Below, one piece after another: positions 7,736-15,162 of a stretch of 28,139 bases of DNA. Source of the DNA: an uncultured Micrococcales bacterium (GTDB lineage: Bacteria > Actinomycetota > Actinomycetes > S36-B12 > GCA-2699445); contig CAIWTL010000514.1 in the NCBI GenBank assembly GCA_903915555.1, forward strand, positions 1 through 28,139, in the 5' to 3' direction. How positions within the stretch are numbered: position 1 is the first letter of the stretch; the number at the start of each line of letters is the position of its first letter. The notes under the pieces are model-generated. The model searched no databases, was not told where the DNA came from, and saw only the letters and a list, made by a program, of their open reading frames with translations. The position numbers were made by a program, and so were the translations under genes.

Positions 7736-7741
7736 TAGGTT
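7736..7741 (+). promoter_or_regulatory. -10 box, probably leaderless transcript
   Basis: TAGGTT ends seven bases before ATG 7749, so transcription would start at or one base before the start codon. No matching -35 hexamer is evident. The gap 7663-7748 shows no clear terminator. Confidence 0.45.
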
Positions 7742-7748
7742 TGCCTGC

Positions 7749-8507
7749 ATGTCACGCACCCTGATGCCCATCCCCGCCATCACTGTCACCGGCGGCCAGT
7801 GTCCGCTGCCCCCCGCCCCGGGACCCGGCATGACCGTGGAGCACGGCAGTGTCCACGACGCCATCGAGGCCTGGCGCAAGCAGGGCGCGCACGTCGTCAT
7901 GCTCATCGACGGGGACGCCCATGCGGGCGAGGGGTCCAACGCGGCGGTCATCAAGGACGCCATCCACCACGGCCACTCGGTCAAGTTCGTGGTCGCGGGC
8001 GGCATCCACGACCAGACCTCACTCGACGAGGCGCTGGCGATGAACCCGTCGCGGGTGGTCATCGACGTCGCCACCTCCGACCGGCAGTGGCTGTACGGGA
8101 TCTTCCCGCAGTTCGGTCAGCACGTCATCGCAGGCCTCCACGTCCACGGGACGGACGTCACCGACCCGTCCGGAAACCCCGTGGGCAACCTGTACGACAT
8201 CGTCCTCGACCTCGAGGACAACAACTGCCCCCGCTATCTCGTGGTCGAAGCGACGAGGCGGGGTCACTGGCACCACAACGACAAGAACGTCCTGGCGGGT
8301 GTGTGCGAGTCGGTGCGCCACCCCGTGTGGGCCCAGGGGGGGATCGACCGGTTGTCGGACCTCCACTCCCTGGAGACCCTGGCCCCCCGGCTGGAGGCGG
8401 CCGTCATCGACGAGCCCCTGTACAGCGGGCGCTTCACCTTCGACGAGGCCATCACCGCCACCCAGCCGCGCTTCGACCCCTACGAGTGGGCCCCGCCGCA
8501 GCCGTGA
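7749..8507 (+). CDS. HisA/PriA-like TIM-barrel protein lacking catalytic Asp residues
   Basis: A 252-residue protein that aligns along its full length with HisA/PriA (phosphoribosyl isomerase, histidine and tryptophan synthesis): PAITVTGG at 9-16, VEHGSVHDAI (30-39), GEGSN (60-64), a phosphate-site strand VVAGGI (81-86), AQGGID (195-200) and a C-terminal EPLYSGRFTFDEAI. The alignment is from memory of mycobacterial PriA. The general acid and base are replaced: the first Asp (PriA Asp11, in AVDV) is Thr12, and the second (PriA Asp175, in VTDITKDG) is Glu167. The barrel-middle Asp of GLDV is His131, and the VRLVQG segment is replaced by a Pro-rich loop. It is therefore probably not an isomerase of the normal type; a ligand-binding, different-chemistry or regulatory role is possible. 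No other his gene adjoins. It converges on the CHAP-like gene with four bases between stops. Confidence 0.85.
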   Translation: MSRTLMPIPAITVTGGQCPLPPAPGPGMTVEHGSVHDAIEAWRKQGAHVVMLIDGDAHAGEGSNAAVIKDAIHHGHSVKFVVAGGIHDQTSLDEALAMNPSRVVIDVATSDRQWLYGIFPQFGQHVIAGLHVHGTDVTDPSGNPVGNLYDIVLDLEDNNCPRYLVVEATRRGHWHHNDKNVLAGVCESVRHPVWAQGGIDRLSDLHSLETLAPRLEAAVIDEPLYSGRFTFDEAITATQPRFDPYEWAPPQP

Positions 8508-8511
8508 GCGA

Positions 8512-9135
8512 TCAGGCGCGCAGGGAGCGGGCCGGGGGCGTCGCCCCGACCGCGACGTGGGCGCTCGGTACCACGACGGGGTCCGGTGCCCGGCCGAACC
8601 GCCACACGTAGACCTCCACGCCCCGCTCCCGCCATTCCAGCGGCCTCCAACGGTGTGTGCCGATGGTCTCCCACGCGACGTAGTTGCTGTCACGCACTTT
8701 GTAGACCCCCGGGCGGACCGTCTCGAGGATGATCGCCGTGTGCAGGATGGACTCGTTGTCCCGGTCGCGGGTGGGAGGGAAGTCCTTGTTCCGGTGCTCG
8801 GGTCGGATGACCTGGATCAGGTCGCCACGCTGACCGGACTCCGGACCGATGAGCAGGCCACCGGCGCGCTCGTACGCCCCGAAGTAGGCGCCCCCCGGCG
8901 TCCCGTAGCCGCCCACCCGGGCCCTGATCCCGTGATCGGCGAGGACCTCGTTGACCACCCGCTGCGCGAACACCTTGCACTGGTCCCCGTACCCGTCGGG
9001 GATCGACTCGGCGCGCTCGGCGATCTCCTCGGCCGGGATCTCCCAGGCGTGGGCGAGCGCAGGGGTGAGGAGGAGCGAGGCCGCGGCGGCGAGGGACGTC
9101 AGCCCAGCACGTCGGAAGACTCTCGCTGGTGGCAT
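8512..9135 (-). CDS. Secreted CHAP-like (papain-fold) protein
   Basis: A 207-residue exported protein. Residues 1-30 are a typical Sec signal peptide (basic PPARVFRRAG, hydrophobic core, cleavage after ALAHA). The mature part has the order expected of a CHAP or NlpC/P60-like amidase: Cys53 in DQCKVFAQRVV, a GDLIQV strand (104-109), His132 in LHTAIILE, and Asp149/Asn151 in VRDSNYV. This suggests a peptidoglycan amidase or endopeptidase, but the match is by pattern only. ATG 9135 was chosen because it begins the signal peptide; an in-frame ATG at 9189 would add 18 polar residues ahead of it. No strong ribosome-binding site is seen. It lies downstream of, and on the same strand as, the SulP gene. 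Confidence 0.72.
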   Translation of the reverse strand: MPPARVFRRAGLTSLAAAASLLLTPALAHAWEIPAEEIAERAESIPDGYGDQCKVFAQRVVNEVLADHGIRARVGGYGTPGGAYFGAYERAGGLLIGPESGQRGDLIQVIRPEHRNKDFPPTRDRDNESILHTAIILETVRPGVYKVRDSNYVAWETIGTHRWRPLEWRERGVEVYVWRFGRAPDPVVVPSAHVAVGATPPARSLRA

Positions 9136-9161
9136 GGGGCGGCCCGCCTTCTGGTTCGGGA

Positions 9162-9216
9162 CCTGACATCTGTCGGCCCGTATCGTCACGCTGAGTGATG
9201 GTTGTCCGATGTCAGG
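9162..9216. promoter_or_regulatory. 9-bp inverted repeat upstream of CHAP-like gene
   Basis: CCTGACATC (9162-9170) and GATGTCAGG (9208-9216) are perfect inverted arms; between them TCAC and GTGA can pair around GCTGA. The structure lies 27-81 bases before the CHAP-like ATG on the minus strand. It could be an RNA leader fold or a protein-binding site. It does not match a riboswitch consensus I know. Confidence 0.4.
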
Positions 9217-9258
9217 GTGTGCGCCACCGATTTCCGTGACAAGGGGCTCTCAAGTGAC

Positions 9259-9281
9259 GTTTCCCACAGCCTGTGGAAAAC
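9259..9281 (-). terminator. Hairpin after SulP gene
   Basis: GTTT-CCACAG and CTGTGG-AAAC pair with one mismatch around a single base, immediately past the SulP stop at 9285. It is a modest terminator-like hairpin without a U-tract. Confidence 0.45.
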
Positions 9282-9284
9282 CCG

Positions 9285-10964
9285 TCATGGGGACTGTCGC
9301 CTGCGGTACTCGGTGACGAGCGTCGGCAGCGTTGGATAGATGTGTTGTTCGCCGACCGCCCGCAGCACTCCGCTGGGCTCCAGTTGCTCCAGCAGTTCCC
9401 GCTTCGCCCGGACGAGACAGACCGTCAGCCCCTGCTCCTGCAGTTCCCCCACGAGCCGTTCGAACGCCTCGGCAGCGGTCGAGTCGATCGAGATGACCGC
9501 TTCACAGTTCAGCGCGAACCAGCGCAGCCCCGGCTGGCGGTCGGCCACCATGCGCCGCGCCTCCGTGAGGAAGTCGTGGGCGTTGGCGAAGAAGAGCGGT
9601 GAGTCGTAGCGGAACACGAGCAGCCCCGGGACCTCCGCCACGTCGGTGAAGTCGTCCACGTCGTGCATGCCCGGCACCCCGCGCACGAAGCCCAGTGCGG
9701 CGGCGTGGGGGCGTGCGACGCGGGCCAGCAACGCCAGCACCGACAGTCCCACGGCGACCAGTACGCCGTTGAGGATGCCGACCAGGACCACCGCGAGGCA
9801 CGTCACTACCGCCAGGGCGAACTCGATGCGGCTGAAGCGCCACAGCCGCCGGAACTCCCCGATGTCGATCAGTTGCACCGCGGCGTAGATGACAAGAGCG
9901 GCCAATCCCGCCCGGGGCAGGACGGAGAGGGCTGGGGCCACCAGCAGCAGAACCATGAGCACACACGCCGCCGCCACCAGCGAGTACCCCTGCGAGGTGG
10001 CGCGCGAGGCGCGAGCCAGGGCGGTCCGGCTGCCGCTGCTGGACACCGGCATCCCCTGGAAGAATCCGGTGAGCACGTTGGCCGCCGACATGGCCCTCAG
10101 TTCGGTGGCGCTGTCGAGGTGTTCTCCCGCCTCCCGGAAGGCGCGTCCTGTCAGCACCGTGTCCGTGAAGCCGACGAGCGCCACCCCGGCGGCCCCGAGC
10201 ACGAACAGTTCGAGTCCCGCGTCCGGGATCGTCGGCACCGCCGGTGCCGGCAGCCCCTGGGGGACGGCACCCACCAGGGGCACCGACCACCCGAGGGCGC
10301 CGAGCGCCGCGGCGGCAGCCGACGCCGCGACGACCGCGATGAGGGGGCCCGGCAGCCGCGGGAACCACCCCGCCAGGAGGAACAGCAGCCCCAGGGTGCC
10401 TGCCGCCAGCCCGACCACGACCGGCGACGCGGTGGGCGTGGCCGTGATGACCTGGCCGAGGTGCTCGAGCAGAGCCTCCCCCTCGGTGTCGATGCCGAAG
10501 AAGGCATCCAACTGTCCGTCGATCATGAGGATCCCGATACCGGCCATGTAGCCCACCAGGACTGGCCGGGACAGCAGGTCGCTGACGAACGACAGGCGCA
10601 GGACGCTGCCCAGCACGCCCAGGACTCCGACGGCCAAGGCCAGTCCGGCAGCCAGCGCCGCGTAACGCTGCGGATCCCCGAGGGCGAACGGGGCGATCAC
10701 GGCGGCCGTCATGAGCGCCACACTCGACTCGGGGCCGAGGCTGAGCGAGCGGGACGATCCCATCAGCGCGTAGACCACGAGGGCCGGAAGCGTCGCCCAC
10801 AGTCCCACGATGGCCGGTAGCCCGGCCACGGTGGCGTACGCCATGACCTGGGGGACCAGGTAGGCCGTCACGGTGAGCCCGGCGACGACGTTGCCCCTGG
10901 ACCACGGCGCCAGCCCGGCGTTCAGTCCGGGCAGAACGCGGGTGACGAGTCCCTCCTCGGCCAT
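9285..10964 (-). CDS. SulP family anion permease with STAS domain
   Basis: A 559-residue inner-membrane transporter of the SLC26/SulP family, which carries sulfate, bicarbonate or dicarboxylates. The membrane domain spans about residues 20-430 with some 10-14 hydrophobic segments; the family signature region is recognisable in the LVPQVMAYATVAGLPAIVG stretch near 36-54 and in GFFQGMPVSSSGSRTALA. The C-terminal STAS domain spans about 440-555, with FRYDSPLFFANA and the ISIDSTAAEAFERLV segment in which Ser-Thr follows Asp, as in anti-sigma-antagonist-like domains. ATG 10964 has GGAGGT directly before it, closer than usual. The substrate cannot be read from sequence; no carbonic anhydrase or sulfate-assimilation gene is adjacent. 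Confidence 0.93.
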   Translation of the reverse strand: MAEEGLVTRVLPGLNAGLAPWSRGNVVAGLTVTAYLVPQVMAYATVAGLPAIVGLWATLPALVVYALMGSSRSLSLGPESSVALMTAAVIAPFALGDPQRYAALAAGLALAVGVLGVLGSVLRLSFVSDLLSRPVLVGYMAGIGILMIDGQLDAFFGIDTEGEALLEHLGQVITATPTASPVVVGLAAGTLGLLFLLAGWFPRLPGPLIAVVAASAAAAALGALGWSVPLVGAVPQGLPAPAVPTIPDAGLELFVLGAAGVALVGFTDTVLTGRAFREAGEHLDSATELRAMSAANVLTGFFQGMPVSSSGSRTALARASRATSQGYSLVAAACVLMVLLLVAPALSVLPRAGLAALVIYAAVQLIDIGEFRRLWRFSRIEFALAVVTCLAVVLVGILNGVLVAVGLSVLALLARVARPHAAALGFVRGVPGMHDVDDFTDVAEVPGLLVFRYDSPLFFANAHDFLTEARRMVADRQPGLRWFALNCEAVISIDSTAAEAFERLVGELQEQGLTVCLVRAKRELLEQLEPSGVLRAVGEQHIYPTLPTLVTEYRRRQSP

Positions 10965-11000
10965 ACCTCCAGACTTCCACAGTCCGCATCCCGGCAGGAG

Positions 11001-11006
11001 TACGGT
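11001..11006 (+). promoter_or_regulatory. Candidate -10 box for the DUF2277 gene
   Basis: TACGGT in the 90-base divergent gap between the SulP and DUF2277 genes. It would give a leader of about 42 bases that contains GAGGAGGAT before ATG 11055. Confidence 0.35.
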
Positions 11007-11054
11007 CGCGTCGATGGCGGTGGGCGCCCCTCGCCCGCGAGGAGGATCGGGAAC

Positions 11055-11315
11055 ATGTGCCGGAACATCACCCCACTGCGGGGGCTGGAGCCGCCCGCGA
11101 CGGAGGCCGAGATAGAGGCCGCCGCCCTGCAGTACGTCCGCAAGGTGGGGGCACTGCAGTCGGTGAGTCCGCGGACCCAGGCCGCCGTGGACCGCGCGGT
11201 CCGGGCGATCGCCGACGCCACCGGTGAACTGCTCGCCGAGTTGCCCGAGCGCCGCCGACCGCCGGCGACCGAGCCGCCCATGCGGCGGCGTGGGAGGACT
11301 GTGGACAGCCGGTGA
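11055..11315 (+). CDS. DUF2277 family small protein
   Basis: An 86-residue cytoplasmic protein starting at ATG 11055 with GAGGAGGAT upstream. The family signature is clear at the N-terminus: MCRNITPLRGLEPPATEAE, then EAAALQYVRKVGALQ and a helix ending in LLAELP. Residues after about 66 are a basic, disordered tail. DUF2277 proteins are widespread in actinobacteria and have no established function; the conserved Cys2-Arg-Asn start suggests a functional N-terminus. It diverges from the SulP gene and precedes the DUF2461 gene by 31 bases, but the latter seems to have its own promoter. Confidence 0.88.
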   Translation: MCRNITPLRGLEPPATEAEIEAAALQYVRKVGALQSVSPRTQAAVDRAVRAIADATGELLAELPERRRPPATEPPMRRRGRTVDSR

Positions 11316-11334
11316 AGCGCCGCCCGGGATGTCC

Positions 11335-11340
11335 TACGGT
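11335..11340 (+). promoter_or_regulatory. -10 box, probably leaderless transcript
   Basis: TACGGT ends six bases before ATG 11347, the exact spacing expected if transcription starts at the A of the start codon. No Shine-Dalgarno precedes that ATG. Confidence 0.45.
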
Positions 11341-11346
11341 GCGGCC

Positions 11347-12021
11347 ATGACGCAGCACTTCACCGGATACCCGACCGAGGCGATGCCTCTCCTGGCCGAG
11401 ATCGGCAGCGGCGACCGCGACCGCTTCCGCGCTCTCCGCGACGAGTACAACACCCAGATCCTCGACCCGACCCGCGACCTCGTGCGCGATCTCGCCGGGC
11501 CGCTGCAGCAGATCTCTCCTGGGATCAACGCGGTCCCGGCGGTCAACGGCTCGATCTCCCCGATCAACAACGATGCCCGGTTCCACGCGGTGCCCCCCTA
11601 CAAGGACTACGTCCTCCTGCGGTTCTGGGAGGGTGAGGACAAGGCCAACAGCCCGATGCTGTTCCTCCGGATCGCTCCCGACGGCATCGGGTTCGGGGCG
11701 GGCTGGCGGTTCGCGGGCAACGACGTCGAACGCTACCGGCGGGCGGTCACCGGACCGGCCGGCGATGGTCTGGCCGAGATCCTGGCGGGTCTGACGGGAC
11801 GGGTGCACGGTGAGGTCATCGGCGACCAGCTCAAGCGGGTGCCGGCCGGTCACGCGAGTGACCACCGCCACGCCGCTCTCCTGCGACGCAAGCAGTTGGG
11901 TGTGACATGGACCGAGCACGTGCCCAAGTCGTTCCACACCGCCCGCTTCGGTCCGTGGTGCGCCCGGCGGCTCACCATCGCCGGTGATCTCCACCGCTGG
12001 TTGCGCGACAACGTTCGCTGA
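11347..12021 (+). CDS. DUF2461 / TIGR02453 family protein
   Basis: A 224-residue cytoplasmic protein. The core motif NDARFHAVPPYKDYVLLRFW (residues about 77-96) matches the Arg-x-x-Phe-Asp-x-Asp-x-x-Pro-Tyr-Lys type signature of the DUF2461 family, followed by a beta region with FLRIAPDGIGFGAGW. The C-terminal part contains a KRVPAGHASDHRHAALLRRK segment, also typical. Function is not established. I chose ATG 11347 because a TANNNT box ends six bases upstream; ATG 11329 (six residues longer) is the alternative and lacks a good ribosome-binding site. It is followed after 70 bases by the MFS transporter gene. Confidence 0.85.
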   Translation: MTQHFTGYPTEAMPLLAEIGSGDRDRFRALRDEYNTQILDPTRDLVRDLAGPLQQISPGINAVPAVNGSISPINNDARFHAVPPYKDYVLLRFWEGEDKANSPMLFLRIAPDGIGFGAGWRFAGNDVERYRRAVTGPAGDGLAEILAGLTGRVHGEVIGDQLKRVPAGHASDHRHAALLRRKQLGVTWTEHVPKSFHTARFGPWCARRLTIAGDLHRWLRDNVR

Positions 12022-12091
12022 CGCCGTGCGTGTGTGAAGGGGACGGCGGCGGGGCACACCTCGGTGACCGGCCGTGATCGAAGGGAGCCCC

Positions 12092-13318
12092 ATGCACGTC
12101 GAGCGGGACACCGGTACGCGTGCGGCGTACGCAACCCTCGCGACATGGGCGTCCTTCCTGTACTTCGTGGGTCCCGTCACGCCGCTCATCGCCCAACAGT
12201 TGGGGATCCCGCTGCAGGAGGCCGGTCTCATCGGGGTCGCCCTCGCCGCAGGTGTCGTTGCGGGGGGTCTCGCCGGTCCCACCGTCCTGCGGCGCCTGGG
12301 CCGTACCCGCACAGGGATCGTCGCCGCTGTGGGGATGTCCCTCGGATCGGGACTCCTGGCCCTCGTCGACGGCCTTCCCGCGGTCGTCGCAGCGGTCCTG
12401 CTCGCATCAGCCACCGGCTCGGTGCTGATGACAGTGGCCACCGCCGCGCTGGCCGACCGGCACGGCCCCGCCGGTCCCAGGGCCATCACCGAGGCCAATG
12501 CCGCGGCCGCCTGGGTCGGGGTGCTGTCTCCCCTCCTGATCGGCGCAGTTGTCGGCCTCGGCTGGGGGTGGCGCCCCGCGGCGGTGGCCGTCGCCCTGCT
12601 CGGCCTCGTCCTCGCGGCGGTTCTGGCGCGCCATCCCGTGGCCGAGGGGCCGCCCGCGCAGCACGGACTGGCCGGCGCCGACAGTGTCCTGGCCGCCGCG
12701 GACGACCCGGCCCCCACGGAGGGCGGGGGCGATGCAGCGCCGCCACCGGGACGGTTGTCGGGGCGGTTCTACGTCAGCGTCGTGGCCGTCGTGGCCGCGG
12801 TGGGCGCCGAGATCTCGCTGAACTTCTGGGGCGGTGTCCTGATCGCCGAGAACACCGGGGTCGACCTGGCCGCCGCCACCGCACTGCTGGCGGTCCTGAT
12901 CGGGGGCATCGCGGTGGGTCGCACCCTCGGTTCCGGGCTGGCGCGCCGGTTCCCGGTCGGTCGTCTCGTTCACGCCAGTCTGGCGCTGTCCCTGATCGGG
13001 TTCCTCGTGGTGTGGTCCGCCCCCACTGTCCTGCTCGCGGTCACCGGGCTCTTCCTGACCGGTGTGGGATACGCGCTGCTGTTCCCCCTGACGTCGAGCC
13101 TGGCTCTGCAACACGCGGCCGGGCAGGCCGACCGCGCGATGTCCCTGGTCGCGGTGGTCATCGGCGTGACCATGGGGGCGGCGCCGTTCCTGTTGGGTGC
13201 GCTGGCGGGATCGCTCGGGGTGCGTGCGGGCTTCCTGATCGTCCCGGTGCTGCTGGTGGCAGGCGGCGTCGCCATCCGCATCGCGGGACAACCCGCCACA
13301 CTCAGCCACGTGTCGTGA
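12092..13318 (+). CDS. Major facilitator superfamily transporter
   Basis: A 408-residue integral membrane protein with about twelve hydrophobic segments in two halves, separated by a polar, Pro/Ala/Asp-rich loop of roughly 50 residues (about 190-235). The TVLRRLGRTRTG loop after the second segment and the GRTLGSGLARRFPVGR loop in the second half are the usual MFS loop 2-3 and 8-9 signatures. It looks like a drug or small-molecule exporter, but the substrate cannot be assigned. ATG 12092 has AAGGGAG five bases upstream; GTG 12074 is less likely. A competing open frame over the same bases encodes an Arg/Gly-rich, non-natural protein and was discarded. Confidence 0.88.
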   Translation: MHVERDTGTRAAYATLATWASFLYFVGPVTPLIAQQLGIPLQEAGLIGVALAAGVVAGGLAGPTVLRRLGRTRTGIVAAVGMSLGSGLLALVDGLPAVVAAVLLASATGSVLMTVATAALADRHGPAGPRAITEANAAAAWVGVLSPLLIGAVVGLGWGWRPAAVAVALLGLVLAAVLARHPVAEGPPAQHGLAGADSVLAAADDPAPTEGGGDAAPPPGRLSGRFYVSVVAVVAAVGAEISLNFWGGVLIAENTGVDLAAATALLAVLIGGIAVGRTLGSGLARRFPVGRLVHASLALSLIGFLVVWSAPTVLLAVTGLFLTGVGYALLFPLTSSLALQHAAGQADRAMSLVAVVIGVTMGAAPFLLGALAGSLGVRAGFLIVPVLLVAGGVAIRIAGQPATLSHVS

Positions 13319-13328
13319 CGACACGCGT

Positions 13329-13366
13329 TCACCGGTGACCGCGAACCGTGACCGACGGGTGACAAT
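13329..13366 (+). promoter_or_regulatory. Palindrome, GTGAC repeats and -10 box
   Basis: TCACCGGTGA (13329-13338) is a perfect 10-bp palindrome. GTGAC occurs at 13335, 13348 and 13359, and the last copy runs into GACAAT (13361-13366), a possible -10 box that would give an 18-base leader for the next gene. Confidence 0.38.
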
Positions 13367-13390
13367 GGGACTCGCTGGAATGGGGTGGCC

Positions 13391-14605
13391 ATGGGTGGCT
13401 CGGGCAACGTACCGGTCAAGGGGATCGTCGCGGTGGTCGGCGCTGTGCTGCTGCTGGTGATCGCTTTCACCGCGCCGTTCAGCGGCGACAGCCAGGCCGA
13501 GACGGCGTCACAGGACGCGATGGTCGAGGCGGACGCGGTCTCGGGTGACGGTGCTGCGGTGCCGGCCGCCCGCGTCGGGACCACGAGCCCTCCCGAACCC
13601 CAGCCGACGATCAGCATCCCCCAGCCCGCCCCCGGCGCCAAGCCCGTCCAGGCCGTCGTCATCTCGGTGGACGGCGGGTGCGAGACCGAGGACGGGACGA
13701 TCCGCACCTTCCTCGACACCGCCAAGCAGGTGCAGGGCCGATTCACCTTCTTCATGTCGGGGCTGTGCCTGTTGCCCGACGCCCAACGCATGCAGTACCG
13801 CCCTCCCGGCAAGTTGCCGGGGACTTCGGACGTCGGGTTCGCCACGGCGGAACTCGTCGACTCCCGGATCCGGGTGTTCTCCGACATGTGGCGCGAGGGC
13901 CACGAGGTCGGCACTCACTTCCTCGGCCATTTCTGCGGCGGCGGCGGCGTCGACACGTGGTCGACCGAGGACTGGCGCAGCGAGATCGCCCAGGCCAAGG
14001 GCTTCCTCGACCAGTGGGCCGCCAACAACCCGCAGGTGACCGACACGTCCCTCACGCTCCCGTTCGACTCGTCGGTGTTCGTCGGCGACCGGACCCCCTG
14101 CCTGGAAGGGCAGCGGCCCGCGATGTGGGATGCCTTCGCGGCCGAAGGGTTCCGGTACGAGGCGTCCGACCCGGGCACCCTCGTGTGGCCGAAGAAGGTC
14201 GCCGGCGGCAGGCTGTGGCAGTTCCCGCTGCCGGCGCTCAAACTCGGTGGCACCGACATGTGGGTCCTGTCGATGGACTACAACCTGCTCGTCAACCAGA
14301 CCGGCGGCAAGACCGAGGTCGCGCCGGATGAGTGTGCGCAGGTCGAGCAGCAGAACTACGACACCTTCATGGGTGCGCTCGAGGGCGTCTACAACGGCAA
14401 CAGGGCGCCACTGTTCCTCGGTACCCACCTCAACAGCTGGGCGTGCGGCGCCTATATCACCAGCCTCGAGCGCTTCATCCGCGATGCCAAGGCGAAGTAC
14501 CCGGACATCATGTTCGTCTCCAACCGCGACCTCGCCGACTGGCTGGACTCGATGGACCCCGCGACGTTGAAGTCGCTGCAGAAACTCGAGGCGCAGCGCT
14601 ACTGA
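13391..14605 (+). CDS. Secreted polysaccharide deacetylase-like protein
   Basis: A 404-residue protein with an N-terminal signal anchor (residues 11-30), a low-complexity Pro/Ala spacer to about 85, then a NodB-like domain. ISVDGG (91-96) corresponds to the TFDDG motif and THFLGH (175-180) to the His-x3-His metal site; a late His lies in GTHLNSW. The domain would act outside the membrane on a wall or capsule polymer. Two oddities: the second, metal-binding Asp of TFDDG is Gly95, and the domain has six cysteines (97, 126, 182, 237, 315, 352) that could form disulfides. From memory, other actinobacterial proteins share this SFDG-type motif, so it may be a divergent subfamily. GTG 13385, two codons upstream, is an alternative start. 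Its stop overlaps the convergent GNAT gene by 7 bases. Confidence 0.8.
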   Translation: MGGSGNVPVKGIVAVVGAVLLLVIAFTAPFSGDSQAETASQDAMVEADAVSGDGAAVPAARVGTTSPPEPQPTISIPQPAPGAKPVQAVVISVDGGCETEDGTIRTFLDTAKQVQGRFTFFMSGLCLLPDAQRMQYRPPGKLPGTSDVGFATAELVDSRIRVFSDMWREGHEVGTHFLGHFCGGGGVDTWSTEDWRSEIAQAKGFLDQWAANNPQVTDTSLTLPFDSSVFVGDRTPCLEGQRPAMWDAFAAEGFRYEASDPGTLVWPKKVAGGRLWQFPLPALKLGGTDMWVLSMDYNLLVNQTGGKTEVAPDECAQVEQQNYDTFMGALEGVYNGNRAPLFLGTHLNSWACGAYITSLERFIRDAKAKYPDIMFVSNRDLADWLDSMDPATLKSLQKLEAQRY

Positions 14606-15159
14606 GCGGGTCCCCACTGGCCGTCACCGGCGTCGAGGCGGAGCAACAGCACGTAGTCGTGCTCGATGGAATCGCCGACCCGGAAGGTCTTGTTCCCGGT
14701 GATCCCGAATCCGCTCTTGCGGTAGAAACGCAGCGCTCGCTCGTTGTGCTGGTTGGTGCCGAGCCACACGACGTCGTGGCCGCGCTCCCGCGCGATCGTC
14801 AGGGTGTGGGACATGAGCAACCCCGCCACGTCGGTGCCGTGGTAGCGCTCGGCGACGTAGATGCGGCGCAACTCCGCGGGACGTCCGCCGCCGGGACCGT
14901 CGGGCGGTGGGACATCTCCCACGAGCATCGCGTACCCGCCGACGCCCCCCGCGGCGTCGGCGATCAGCATCGTCACAGTCGGGTCGGTGAGGTCCTTCCG
15001 GAAGGCACCCGGGCTCAGGCTCGTCGACACGTGACGGTCGATGTCCTCCTGCGTCGTGTGAGGCGGGCAGGCGAGCGCGAAGGTGCCCGCGGCGAAGTCC
15101 GAGAGAAGGTCGGCGTCGGAGAGCGATGCGGTCCGCAGCGTGATGGTGCCGGCGGGCAA
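14599..15159 (-). CDS. GNAT family N-acetyltransferase
   Basis: A 186-residue GCN5-related acetyltransferase. The acetyl-CoA-binding region is recognisable: AELRRIYVAERYHGTDVAGLLM (motif A; a dense R-x-x-H-G-x-D/G-x-A type turn) followed by the WLGTNQHNERALRFYRKSGF motif with the usual N-x-x-A-x-x-F-Y-x-x-x-G-F ending. The acceptor is unknown. The start must be TTG 15159: it is the first codon but one after the in-frame TGA of the upstream acyltransferase, and there is no ATG or GTG before the first beta strand. The two genes read TGA CCG TTG in one frame. The stop overlaps the deacetylase-like gene end to end. Confidence 0.87.
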   Translation of the reverse strand: MPAGTITLRTASLSDADLLSDFAAGTFALACPPHTTQEDIDRHVSTSLSPGAFRKDLTDPTVTMLIADAAGGVGGYAMLVGDVPPPDGPGGGRPAELRRIYVAERYHGTDVAGLLMSHTLTIARERGHDVVWLGTNQHNERALRFYRKSGFGITGNKTFRVGDSIEHDYVLLLRLDAGDGQWGPAQ

Positions 15160-15162
15160 CGG

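Noticed and set aside
9136..9258. c-di-AMP riboswitch before the CHAP-like gene
   Set aside because: The conserved sequence blocks of that riboswitch are not visible despite the suitable gene context.
9259..9281. DnaA-box-like TTTTCCACA in the hairpin after the SulP gene
   Set aside because: A single imperfect pair of boxes with no origin-type context; better explained as a terminator hairpin.
9502..10989. 495-codon minus-strand frame overlapping the SulP gene
   Set aside because: Arg/Gly-rich shadow of the SulP reading frame.
12034..13338. 434-codon plus-strand frame overlapping the MFS gene
   Set aside because: It encodes an Arg/Gly-rich sequence with no membrane segments, while the other frame gives a normal MFS protein.
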